From Sulfurovum sp. enrichment culture clone C5 (GTDB lineage Bacteria; Campylobacterota; Campylobacteria; Campylobacterales; Sulfurovaceae), in NCBI GenBank assembly GCA_001493195.1, contig FAXN01000039.1, positions 1 through 64,000 on the forward strand: 64,000 nt of DNA. The letters are read 5' to 3'. Under the pieces are notes generated by a model, which saw only the letters and a program-made list of their open reading frames with translations, was not told the DNA's origin and made no database searches. The position numbers and the translations under genes are program-made. Within the stretch, counting starts at the first letter, position 1, and the number at the start of each line of letters is the position of its first letter. Shown one piece after another: positions 1-10,942 of this stretch.

Positions 1-213
1 AGGGTCGTGTTCGTTAACTTGTGAAAAAAGTGCAACATATTCCTCTTGTGTCCCGACTGCAACAAAGCGTATGCGCATATCTTTTATTTTAGACTCAAAA
101 AAAGGATTCGCATAAAAAACAACATCACAATCTCTTGAAGCAAACTCTTGTGCCAAAGCAATAAGAGGGAGTATATCCCCATAGCTTCCAAATGCACCAA
201 TCAATATTTTCAT
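1..213 (-). CDS. Glycosyltransferase, GT1/MGT-like (N-terminal part, truncated by window edge)
   Basis: Minus-strand translation from ATG at 213: MKILIGAFGSYGDILPLIALAQEFASRDCDVVFYANPFFESKIKDMRIRFVAVGTQEEYVALFSQVNEHDP; G-x-GD-x-P-x-xALA motif typical of UDP-glycosyltransferase N-domain. Confidence 0.75.
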   Translation of the reverse strand, partial: MKILIGAFGSYGDILPLIALAQEFASRDCDVVFYANPFFESKIKDMRIRFVAVGTQEEYVALFSQVNEHDP

Positions 214-447
214 ATTTTTTCTTAAATTTATTTTAGTATAGTGACTACCCATAGAATCTCCTTTTGGCAATATTTTCAATTTTTCTTTTTCAAAAACAGT
301 TCGATTAAAGACTTAATATGACCTAGTAGACTGATAAGCACATTCTTTTGCAATGTGATTTGTGGTGACTATTCGGCTTCCCTGTACATTAAAAAGCATA
401 TCATCCGGTATCTTCTCATTTGTTAATCTTTTTTCTTGTTTAGTTTT

Positions 448-1587
448 TTACCATTTGCTTAATGTCTTAAATGTATCGTCTGATAATGACTTAGCTGGCA
501 ATTTTTTGAATATCACGTTTCGTATAGCACTCAATATCTTCGAACTAGATTGTGCCATTTTCCCTAATATGTATGATTTGTCACGAATCATCTTAACTCT
601 TTTGTAACGTCTTTTCTCAAACTTTGCTAGAGCTTTTTTGATATCTTCTTTTTCGCTCAAAATCTCTGCGAGCACGTCCGCATCTTCTATACCCATCGCC
701 GCACCTTGTCCCATATTTGGCGTGATCGCATGAGCTGCATCTCCTATCAACACAACTCTCCCTTTGGTAATACAAATTTCGGACAAGTCTTTTATTTCAT
801 TAAATACACATTTGGACTCATCCGTTATGGCTGACGATACGATTTTCCAAAGTCCACCGAATTGGAATTGTTCAAGCAGTTGTGCATGATTTGGAATATT
901 GTTTTTATCAAATTTGTCACTATCTAACAAAGCATATATATACAGCTTGCCACCGTCGGTTGGCATATACCCAGCTCTTTTGCCCAATCCCATATGTTCG
1001 AAAATAGCGTTTTGCATAAACTCTTCTGGTTTTTCGGCAATAAATCTCCAGCATCCTTGTTTTGCGTCTCTGAGCGGTATATCGCCAAATAATGACTTTC
1101 TTGCGATAGAGTGTATGCCGTCTGCTCCCACCACAATATCATATATGTGTGTCTCACCGTCTTCAAAAGATACCTTGACGCCGTTTTCTTCGTTTGCTAT
1201 ATGAACTACTTTTTTACCGGTAATGATATTTGCTTGATTGATGCTCTCTAGGAGTATCTTACTGAGTGTATCTCTACGAATTCCATATGTACCAAAACCG
1301 CTTTTTTCTTCTATGTAAGCCAGGTCATCTACCACTATTTTGTCGCCTTTTTCATCCAATCCCACCATAGCAGATAGCTTGATCGCATTTTGTGCCAGAT
1401 GATCGGCAAGCCCCATTTTTGCGAGGATTGATACGGCGTTTATGCCGAGCAAAATTCCTGTGCCGTCAGTCCTGATACTCTGTGCTTGTTCTACCAAGAT
1501 TGGAGAAAGTCCGATGGCTTCAAGCCTATTCATCGCTGTCAGTCCCGCTATGCCACCGCCTATGATTAAGATTTTGTAGTTTTTCAT
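448..1587 (-). CDS. FAD-dependent monooxygenase (group A flavin hydroxylase, salicylate hydroxylase/UbiH-like)
   Basis: GGGIAGLTAMNRL dinucleotide-binding motif; VVGADGIHS; GRVVLIGDAAHAITPNMGQGAAMGIEDADVLAE. Confidence 0.9.
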   Translation of the reverse strand: MKNYKILIIGGGIAGLTAMNRLEAIGLSPILVEQAQSIRTDGTGILLGINAVSILAKMGLADHLAQNAIKLSAMVGLDEKGDKIVVDDLAYIEEKSGFGTYGIRRDTLSKILLESINQANIITGKKVVHIANEENGVKVSFEDGETHIYDIVVGADGIHSIARKSLFGDIPLRDAKQGCWRFIAEKPEEFMQNAIFEHMGLGKRAGYMPTDGGKLYIYALLDSDKFDKNNIPNHAQLLEQFQFGGLWKIVSSAITDESKCVFNEIKDLSEICITKGRVVLIGDAAHAITPNMGQGAAMGIEDADVLAEILSEKEDIKKALAKFEKRRYKRVKMIRDKSYILGKMAQSSSKILSAIRNVIFKKLPAKSLSDDTFKTLSKW

Positions 1588-1601
1588 TCCCTTTCCTTTT
1601 A

Positions 1602-1898
1602 TTACTTTTTTAAAGGATGTGTTTGTAAAAACCCATGCAATGCATCGAGATATTTTAAAAACGCATCCAACCCTTTGGGTGTGATAAGATAGATACTTTT
1701 CGGGCGACGCCCCTCAAAAAATTTGCGTACCTCAATATATCCGCTCTCTTCGAGTGTGCGCAAATGGGATGAGAGATTTCCATTAGATGCCCCGGTCGCT
1801 TCCAAAAGTTGCGTAAAACTCACCCCCTCTTCATTTCCTGAAATGATAGAGACGATGCGCGTTCGTAGGGGTTGGTGTAAGATAGGATCAAACATCAT
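1602..1898 (-). CDS. Winged-helix transcriptional regulator (ArsR/MarR-like)
   Basis: 98 aa, GVSFTQLLEATGASNGNLSSHLRTLEESGYIEVRKFFEGRRPKSIYLIT wHTH pattern. Confidence 0.8.
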   Translation of the reverse strand: MMFDPILHQPLRTRIVSIISGNEEGVSFTQLLEATGASNGNLSSHLRTLEESGYIEVRKFFEGRRPKSIYLITPKGLDAFLKYLDALHGFLQTHPLKK

Positions 1899-2571
1899 AT
1901 TTTTTTAAATATCCCCATAGTGCCAACTGCCCAAAACCGGAAAATATCACACCAATAACCCGTCCTAAATCACTGATAAACAGTTCACTCTCAAATGCGC
2001 GATGGGTATAATCGATACCGTTTGAAACGAAATAACATGCCGAGGCTACGATAGAAATGAAACCGATAACGATTAAAAATCTGCCGTACGTCTTGATTGC
2101 TTTGTGGGTAAAATGACCCAAAACAAAAAGGGCAAGCCCTATGAAAACCATCCAGTAAAAATAGAGCGTAGCAAATGTACCGAAGATTAAAACCGTACCG
2201 CTCATGATAATCCCAAGGGTCGTAACGAGCGCATACATCTCACCGACGAACCGTTGATTCTTTCCAAAAGGGCGTTCTACACGGCTGTTTTCATGTACTA
2301 TACTTTTCAGTACATAAACATAGAACATGTAGCATGAGACGACCAATACCGACATCATAATCGCTATTTTGAAACCTAAATCAAGTTTATCAAACATCAA
2401 AAGTTCAGGTGTCACTCCAAAATTGAGTAAACTCAAGAAAGCGGAAAACAGGATTGTCGTGTGGAGAATCGACTTGGGTACCAGTGCCGAACTGCTATTA
2501 TCGACAACCGCCTCTTTGATTTGGCGGATACGCTCTTCTATCTCATCGTGTTCCATTACCATCCTTTGCAA
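1888..2571 (-). CDS. Multi-pass membrane protein of unknown function
   Basis: Several hydrophobic segments; overlaps start of the downstream regulator (likely co-transcribed). Confidence 0.65.
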   Translation of the reverse strand: MQRMVMEHDEIEERIRQIKEAVVDNSSSALVPKSILHTTILFSAFLSLLNFGVTPELLMFDKLDLGFKIAIMMSVLVVSCYMFYVYVLKSIVHENSRVERPFGKNQRFVGEMYALVTTLGIIMSGTVLIFGTFATLYFYWMVFIGLALFVLGHFTHKAIKTYGRFLIVIGFISIVASACYFVSNGIDYTHRAFESELFISDLGRVIGVIFSGFGQLALWGYLKKYDV

Positions 2572-2809
2572 ATTAGTTTGTATTTCAAACTATATAGAAA
2601 TAAAACTTTAATATTATTGAAAAACTTCAAAACTAATAATTAAAAACATATTATTATCTTAATTTATGTATTATATTTTTATTATTGAGTCTATTTAAAA
2701 TATATCTTGAAAAATCAATATCATGCATAAAGGAAAAAGATGGAAGCAAATACCGAGTATCGCAATGATGTATCCATATGTTATGTAAAAGCTCAAGAAA
2801 GGATATTCC

Positions 2810-2999
2810 ATGGGTAAACGCTACGAAAAACTAAGTCAAAAAGATAAAGAGTTTATTGCTCATCAGCACCTTTTTTTATTGCAAGTGCCAGTAACGGCAG
2901 TGAGGTCAACCTTAGTCCTAGGGGTTATGATATTTTTCGTATCATCGGTGATAATGAGGCAGTAGCAACACTCCATTACCTCAGCTTGATGCGACTTTG
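2810..2999 (+). pseudogene. Decayed pyridoxamine 5'-phosphate oxidase-family gene (frameshift and truncation)
   Basis: ATG 2810 gives MGKRYEKLSQKDKEFIAHQHLF; after a poly-T tract, a second frame continues as ASASNGSEVNLSPRGYDIFRIIGDNEAVAT, typical of the family, then stops. Confidence 0.6.
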
Positions 3000-3065
3000 A
3001 TATTTTGTGAGCGCGAATGGTTTGAGATATAAGCGGGGGACAAAAATTAAAAGGCGGTAATTTAA

Positions 3066-3641
3066 ATGAAAAACTTTTTAGAATCATCTGACATTATTGA
3101 TTTCAATCATTCTGCTGTAGCTACAAAAGCTCACGAACTAGCTGATGGATGTCAGAACGAGAGAGATATAGCAAAACGGTGTTTTGAATTTGTCAGAGAT
3201 GAGATAAGCCATACTGGCGATGCACGCAAAGGTATCACAACATGTAGTGCAAGCGAGGTTTTAGAACATGCCACAGGATGGTGTTATGCCAAAAGCCATT
3301 TGTTGGCAGCATTACTTCGTGCGAATGGAATTCCAACAGCTCTATGTTATCAAAGATTAGATTGCTCAGAATATATAGATGGTGTATTTTTTCTTCATGG
3401 ACTTAATGCCGTATATCTTAAGGATTTTGGTTGGTATCGCATTGATGCTAGAGGAAATAAAGTTGGTGTAAACGCTCAGTTTAATCCGCCAGAAGAAAAG
3501 CTAGCATTTGAGTTAAGAGAAAATGAATATGATTTACCAGATTTATATTCAGAACCTTTAGATATCGTTGTAAAAGCATTAAAAACACATAAAAACTATA
3601 GTGAAATGATCGAAAATTTTCCAGACATCAAAAAACCTTGA
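3066..3641 (+). CDS. Transglutaminase-like domain protein
   Basis: CFEFVRDEI...GWCYAKSHLLAALLRANGIPTALCYQRL...HGLNAVYLKDFGWYRIDARGN: Cys-His-Asp transglutaminase core. Confidence 0.85.
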   Translation: MKNFLESSDIIDFNHSAVATKAHELADGCQNERDIAKRCFEFVRDEISHTGDARKGITTCSASEVLEHATGWCYAKSHLLAALLRANGIPTALCYQRLDCSEYIDGVFFLHGLNAVYLKDFGWYRIDARGNKVGVNAQFNPPEEKLAFELRENEYDLPDLYSEPLDIVVKALKTHKNYSEMIENFPDIKKP

Positions 3642-3695
3642 CTTCTCGCCTAGATTGATTTATAATCATCATAGACAGACCAAAGGAGTACACAA

Positions 3696-3887
3696 ATGAA
3701 TACCATAGACAAAGAATTAGAAAGCAGAAGAGGGGAGATTCACTTCGGACTTGAAGTATTGTACAATCTAAATATGCGTATAACTGGCTGGGATATACCA
3801 GAACTTGATGACAACGAGGCATCAAAAAAACTTTTTGCTATGATAGAAGAAGAACTAGCTAAACTCAAAAAAGAAGTAAACAAATAA
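3696..3887 (+). CDS. Small conserved-looking protein of unknown function
   Basis: 63 aa ORF, stop directly followed by the next ATG at 3888. Confidence 0.55.
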   Translation: MNTIDKELESRRGEIHFGLEVLYNLNMRITGWDIPELDDNEASKKLFAMIEEELAKLKKEVNK

Positions 3888-5499
<1,612 letters not shown>

Positions 5500-5546
5500 C
5501 TAAAATTTTAATTGCGTTATTTTACCAATTATATATAGAGAGTTTA

Positions 5547-6980
5547 ATGAAAGATATATTAATCATAGCCGAGGGAATATTTGCAAAGCATTTTATTTTA
5601 TGGCTAAATAAAAAGAAGATTGTTGGTAATCACTACAACATAGTATCTACTTCTATAAATTTTAGAGATGTAAAATTAAACAAAAATATCGTATATTCTA
5701 GAGTTGATGCTACAAGTGAAAGTAAAATTCAAAAACTACTCAGTCAAAAAAAATACTCACATATCTTCATAATAATAGAAAACTTTGATGATGTTGATCA
5801 TATATTGCAAAACATAAATAAAATAGACAATAAAATAAGAATAATCTTGGCAAATCATTGGGAAAATGATAAAACATTTAAACATGCAAACAATATAACA
5901 TTAGTTAATATTAATGACTTAATATCTAGTAACTTATATGACAAGCTTCCAAACGTTCCTCTTGTTGCAAACAATATAGGCCTTAAAGAGGGCGAAATAA
6001 TGGAGATACATATACCATTTGGAAGTAGTTATGCATATAGGCATATAGGATCTATTTTGCAACAAAAATGGAAAATAGTCGCCTTGTATAGAAATGACAA
6101 GATGATAATGCCAAATAGTGCAACAATGATAAAACCAAATGATACTATTCTAACGATAGGAAAGCCTTCTGTGCTTGAAGGAATATACAGGATAGTAAAC
6201 AAAAGAAGAGGGCTATTTCCTGAACCTTTTGGTAAAAATATATATCTATTGTTAGACTTGAGATTTGACAAAAAAAATGCACTAAACTACATAGAACAAG
6301 CAATTTCTGCCAACAAAATGATAGATAATAACTCAAAACTTTTTATCCATATAATATATCCACCAAATCTTCAAATAACTGAAAAAATAAAAGAGATTGC
6401 AAACAATGAGATAAAAGTTGATATAACATTTGATTTAAATGGTATCGATGAGATTATAGAGTACAACATTACTAGATATGATATTGGTCTTGTGGTTTGC
6501 AGTAATCAAACTTTTTATTCTAAACATAGAAAAACATCACTTTTTAATACGAAAAAAATAATATATATTCTTGGTCAAACAGAGATAGGAAATATCAAAA
6601 ATGCATCTATCATCATGAATGACGAAGAGGCAATGGAATCAATATCCATGATTGCTTTCGATTTTTGTCAAACTTTTAAACTACCTCTAAAGCTTTGTGA
6701 CTTTGATCCAAATGGCGATTTTGAAGATAGAAAAATGACCGTAGAACACTATGAAACTATAGCAAATCTTTTTAATGTAGAATTTTCGGTAGAAAAAGAA
6801 ATAGCAAATCCTTATAGAGAACAGTTACAAATGAAAAATACTTTAAATATATGTGCTTTTAAAAAGAAAAATATAAATTTATTGACAAGATTGAAAGATT
6901 TTGTAAAAACTACTTATATTTCCAAGAGTACAAATCCACAAATGCTTATACCTTTTGAAAATAGTGAAAGTCAAAACTGA
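5547..6980 (+). CDS. COG3400-type TrkA-C/RCK domain protein
   Basis: N-terminal nucleotide-binding-like region and LKEGEIMEIHIPFGSSYAYRHIGSI...MIKPNDTILTIGKP TrkA-C pattern; position between tgt and aroB as in related genomes. Confidence 0.7.
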   Translation: MKDILIIAEGIFAKHFILWLNKKKIVGNHYNIVSTSINFRDVKLNKNIVYSRVDATSESKIQKLLSQKKYSHIFIIIENFDDVDHILQNINKIDNKIRIILANHWENDKTFKHANNITLVNINDLISSNLYDKLPNVPLVANNIGLKEGEIMEIHIPFGSSYAYRHIGSILQQKWKIVALYRNDKMIMPNSATMIKPNDTILTIGKPSVLEGIYRIVNKRRGLFPEPFGKNIYLLLDLRFDKKNALNYIEQAISANKMIDNNSKLFIHIIYPPNLQITEKIKEIANNEIKVDITFDLNGIDEIIEYNITRYDIGLVVCSNQTFYSKHRKTSLFNTKKIIYILGQTEIGNIKNASIIMNDEEAMESISMIAFDFCQTFKLPLKLCDFDPNGDFEDRKMTVEHYETIANLFNVEFSVEKEIANPYREQLQMKNTLNICAFKKKNINLLTRLKDFVKTTYISKSTNPQMLIPFENSESQN

Positions 6981-7038
6981 TTTTATTAAAAAAATTAAGA
7001 TAAAATATATAAATTAAAACTTAAAAGGCTTTGTTATT

Positions 7039-8088
7039 ATGATTATCCCAGTAACTCTCAAAAAAGAATGCGACAATTCATACGAAGTAACAATAGATGA
7101 TTTAGGTATTCATGGCTTTGATACAAAGGTTGCTATCGTAACAAATACTACTGTAGCAAACTTGCATTTAAAAACATTGCTTTCTAGAATTACAGCCAAA
7201 ACATTAAATGTCATAATAATACCAGATGGGGAAGAGTATAAAAATTTTAAAACCATAGAATATATACTAGATAAAATGTTTGAATATAAATTGGATAGGA
7301 AATCGATTCTTATTGCTTTTGGTGGTGGAGTAGTTGGTGATATGACAGGTTTTGCAGCTAGTATTTACCAAAGAGGTATTGATTTTATACAAATACCAAC
7401 AACTCTTCTTTCTCAAGTAGATGCGAGTGTTGGTGGGAAAACTGGCATAAATAACAAATATGGCAAAAATTTACTAGGCGCTTTCCATCAGCCAAAGGCA
7501 GTATATATCGATACAGCATTTTTAAAAACTTTACCTCAAAGAGAATTTAATGCTGGTTTTGCTGAAATAGTAAAAATGGCTGTGACATTTGACGCAGAAC
7601 TATTTGATTTTTTAGAAAATGCCGATTTGTCAAATAGTGATATGCTTACGAGAACTGTAGCAAAATGTGTTCAGCTAAAAGCCGATATAGTTAGCAAAGA
7701 TGAAAAAGAGATGGGCATAAGAGCGGCACTAAATTATGGACATACATTTGGTCATGTGATAGAAAATGAAACAAATTATAGTGAATTTTTACATGGTGAA
7801 GCTGTGGCAATTGGTATGGTTATGGCAAATAAACTTGCTTGTGAACTCGGATTTATGACATCGGATGAAGCATCTAGAGTTAAAAGGCTATTACAAAAAT
7901 ACGATCTTCCTGTAAGCTATACCATCAAGGATATAGATGATTTTTATGAACATTTTTTCCTTGATAAAAAAAGCGCAAACGATAAAATAAAATTTATATT
8001 ACCAAAGCACTTAGGACATCACGCCATTACATCTGAAATTTCTGAAAAAATTGTAAAAAAAGTTCTAAAACACTTTGGAGATAACTAA
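7039..8088 (+). CDS. aroB: 3-dehydroquinate synthase
   Basis: AFGGGVVGDMTGFAASIYQRGI, IPTTLLSQVDASVGGKTGIN, LNYGHTFGHVIE. Confidence 0.98.
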   Translation: MIIPVTLKKECDNSYEVTIDDLGIHGFDTKVAIVTNTTVANLHLKTLLSRITAKTLNVIIIPDGEEYKNFKTIEYILDKMFEYKLDRKSILIAFGGGVVGDMTGFAASIYQRGIDFIQIPTTLLSQVDASVGGKTGINNKYGKNLLGAFHQPKAVYIDTAFLKTLPQREFNAGFAEIVKMAVTFDAELFDFLENADLSNSDMLTRTVAKCVQLKADIVSKDEKEMGIRAALNYGHTFGHVIENETNYSEFLHGEAVAIGMVMANKLACELGFMTSDEASRVKRLLQKYDLPVSYTIKDIDDFYEHFFLDKKSANDKIKFILPKHLGHHAITSEISEKIVKKVLKHFGDN

Positions 8089-9689
8089 TGATAAAGAAAA
8101 TATTATCAAACCTACATATTGCTCTTTTGCTTTTTTCCATAAACTTCGCTTTTGCAGACATTAATCAAACCGATATAAGTGGCAACATAAAATCGGAAAT
8201 TAAAAATATAGATGAAAATATAAATAGCAATAATTGGATTATAGCTTATGAAAATTATAATAATTATCAAATATTAAATGACAAAAAAGAAGAGCTAGAC
8301 TATAAAATAAGACGATTAACCAAAAAAACAAGTTTAACAAATGAACAAAAAATAAAATTACAATCATACAAAGATGAACTCAGTGGTATAAACAATAAAT
8401 TATTGCTTTTAGGCGAATATGATAGCGAGCCATTTAAAAAGCTTTTATCTCCAAACAAAATAGAAAATCAACCAAATATAACAAATCCATTGGGCATATT
8501 TTATGCATTATCTTATCAGGAAAAACTCAGAATTGATCAAAAAGAATTTCATGACAGATATAGCTCACTCAATGACTTGATAAGCGATTTAGAAACAAGA
8601 AAAACGATGTTAGAGAATTTGGTTAAGGCTTCAAGCAACAATAAAGAAAATTATAAAGAATTAGAAAAAACAACAAAACTGATAGCAACATTTGAGCCAT
8701 TAAAAGAGATAATAGAAACAACAAAAAATGTATATGACAAAAAAATATATGAAATCAAATCAAATTTAACGGATAATATAGCAAAAGAAAGCAAGAAACT
8801 TATAATTGTAGGCATTATTATAGGTATATTTTTTGGACTACTTTTATTGACAAAATATATCACAAGAAGATACATCACAGAACCAGAAAAAATATACAGT
8901 ATAAACAAAGCGTTAAATGTTACATTTATAATTTTTACTGTTCTTGTATTACTTTTTGCTTACATAGAAAATGTTGGATATCTAGTAACTATACTCGGAT
9001 TTGCATCAGCTGGTATCGCTATTGCTCTAAAAGAATGGTTTATGAGTATCATGGGATGGTTTGTTATATTTTTTGGCAATAGCATACACTTAGGAGATAG
9101 AATTAGATTTTTAAAAGATGGCAATGAGTATTTAGGAGATGTTATCGATATTTCATTGTTAAAAATCACAATACTTGAAGACATCACACTAACTACCTTT
9201 GATAGAAATAGAAGAGCTGGTAGAGTGGTATATATTCCAAATAACTATGTTTTTACAAATATGATAGCGAATTATTCACATGAAGGACTTGATACTGTTT
9301 GGGATGGTATAGACTATACTATAACATTTGACTCAAATATAAACAAAGCTGCAGAGATAACAAAAGAGATAGCTACAAAATATTCAAAAACATTTGCAGA
9401 CAATACAAAACGCAATCTAAATAAACTAAGAAGAAAATATCATTTTAAAAATATAAAAGTTGAGCCTAGAATATTTACACTCATAAGCCCATACGGTATA
9501 AAAATAAGCGTATGGTATCTAACAAATAGTTATGCGACACTATCTCTTAGAAGTACAATATCGGCTTCGATTGTCAATGCAATAAAAAAAGAGGATGACA
9601 TAACATTGGCATATCCAACTCAAGCTATAAATATGAGTGAAGATAAACAAAAATATATTTACGAAAGTCCTACAGAAGATATTAAATGA
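8088..9689 (+). CDS. Mechanosensitive ion channel family protein (MscS-type)
   Basis: C-terminal TM region plus LGFASAGIAIALKEWFMSIMGWFVIFFGNSIHLGDRI MscS pore and beta-domain signature. Confidence 0.93.
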   Translation: MIKKILSNLHIALLLFSINFAFADINQTDISGNIKSEIKNIDENINSNNWIIAYENYNNYQILNDKKEELDYKIRRLTKKTSLTNEQKIKLQSYKDELSGINNKLLLLGEYDSEPFKKLLSPNKIENQPNITNPLGIFYALSYQEKLRIDQKEFHDRYSSLNDLISDLETRKTMLENLVKASSNNKENYKELEKTTKLIATFEPLKEIIETTKNVYDKKIYEIKSNLTDNIAKESKKLIIVGIIIGIFFGLLLLTKYITRRYITEPEKIYSINKALNVTFIIFTVLVLLFAYIENVGYLVTILGFASAGIAIALKEWFMSIMGWFVIFFGNSIHLGDRIRFLKDGNEYLGDVIDISLLKITILEDITLTTFDRNRRAGRVVYIPNNYVFTNMIANYSHEGLDTVWDGIDYTITFDSNINKAAEITKEIATKYSKTFADNTKRNLNKLRRKYHFKNIKVEPRIFTLISPYGIKISVWYLTNSYATLSLRSTISASIVNAIKKEDDITLAYPTQAINMSEDKQKYIYESPTEDIK

Positions 9690-10942
9690 AAAAAGTACAC
9701 TTTAAAACATTTGGGTGCAGGACAAATCAGTTTGACACTCAAATAATGTTATCAAATCTTAAAAACTTCACTATTGAAGATGATGATAGCACAAGTGATA
9801 TTATAGTCATCAACTCTTGTACTGTCACAAATGGTGCGGACAGCTCAGTAAGAGGCTACATATCATCCATAAAAAGAAAAAATCCAAATGCAAAAATTAT
9901 ACTAGCTGGATGCGGGGCTCATTCAAAAGGTGATGCTCTTTTTGAAGAAAATGCAGTTTTTGGAGTCATGGGACATTCTGAAAAATCAAATATCAATAAT
10001 CTTTTGCAAAAAGAAACCCCTTTTTATGAAATAGGTGATTTGAATTATGTAGATTCATCGATTGTTGAAAATTTTGTTGGAAAAAGTAGGGCATTTATAA
10101 AAATACAAGAGGGTTGTGACTTTGATTGTTCTTACTGCATCATACCGTCAGTAAGAGGAAGAGCAAGATCACACAAAACCGAAACAATACTAGAGCAAAT
10201 TTCTCTTCTGGCATCAAATGGTTATGGTGAGTTTATACTTACTGGGACAAATGTTGGTAGTTTTGGCAAGGATATAGATACAAATTTGGCAAAACTGTTA
10301 AAAAAAATATCTCTTATCAGGGGTGTTAGACGGATACGGATAGGAAGCCTAGAGCCGATACAAATAGATGATGAATTCAAAGAGTTGCTAGATGAATCAT
10401 GGATGGCAAAACATCTTCATATTGCCCTTCAGCATACTGATGATAAAATGTTGGGTATCATGAATAGGAGAAATAATTTTATTGAGGATGAAAAGTTGCT
10501 CAATTTTATTAGTCAAAAAGGTTATGCGATAGGTACTGATTTTATAGTTGGTCATCCTGGAGAAAGTGAGCAAATATGGGAAAATGCACTTGCAAGAATT
10601 AACGCCTTACCATTAACTCATATTCATGCTTTTACTTATTCAAAAAGAGATGCTACAGCATCATCGGTTATGAAAGATATAGTAAAGGGTGATATAGCAA
10701 AAGTAAGACATGCCGAACTTACAAATTGTATAAATGAAAAAAATAGAATTTTCAGAGAAAGCAACCATACAAATCTAGAAGTTTTGATAGAATCAACAAA
10801 AAATAAAAACTCATACAAAGGGTATGATCAATTTTATAATTTGCTAGAGGTTAAAAGCAAACTAGATTTGTCAAATAGCTGGATAATAGCCCAAAATGCA
10901 GAGGTAAGAAATGATAAAAACTTTTTTGAATATGAATGCTAA
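9686..10942 (+). CDS. mtaB: tRNA (N6-threonylcarbamoyladenosine-C2)-methylthiotransferase MtaB
   Basis: FGCRTNQFDTQ N-terminus; radical SAM motif CDFDCSYCIIPSVRGRARS; ILTGTNVGSFG. Confidence 0.95.
   Translation: MKKVHFKTFGCRTNQFDTQIMLSNLKNFTIEDDDSTSDIIVINSCTVTNGADSSVRGYISSIKRKNPNAKIILAGCGAHSKGDALFEENAVFGVMGHSEKSNINNLLQKETPFYEIGDLNYVDSSIVENFVGKSRAFIKIQEGCDFDCSYCIIPSVRGRARSHKTETILEQISLLASNGYGEFILTGTNVGSFGKDIDTNLAKLLKKISLIRGVRRIRIGSLEPIQIDDEFKELLDESWMAKHLHIALQHTDDKMLGIMNRRNNFIEDEKLLNFISQKGYAIGTDFIVGHPGESEQIWENALARINALPLTHIHAFTYSKRDATASSVMKDIVKGDIAKVRHAELTNCINEKNRIFRESNHTNLEVLIESTKNKNSYKGYDQFYNLLEVKSKLDLSNSWIIAQNAEVRNDKNFFEYEC

Noticed and set aside
899-1204. Antisense ORFs within the FAD monooxygenase gene (899-1204 +, 924-1166 - alternate frame)
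   Set aside because: Overlap conserved flavoprotein motifs; no support for coding.
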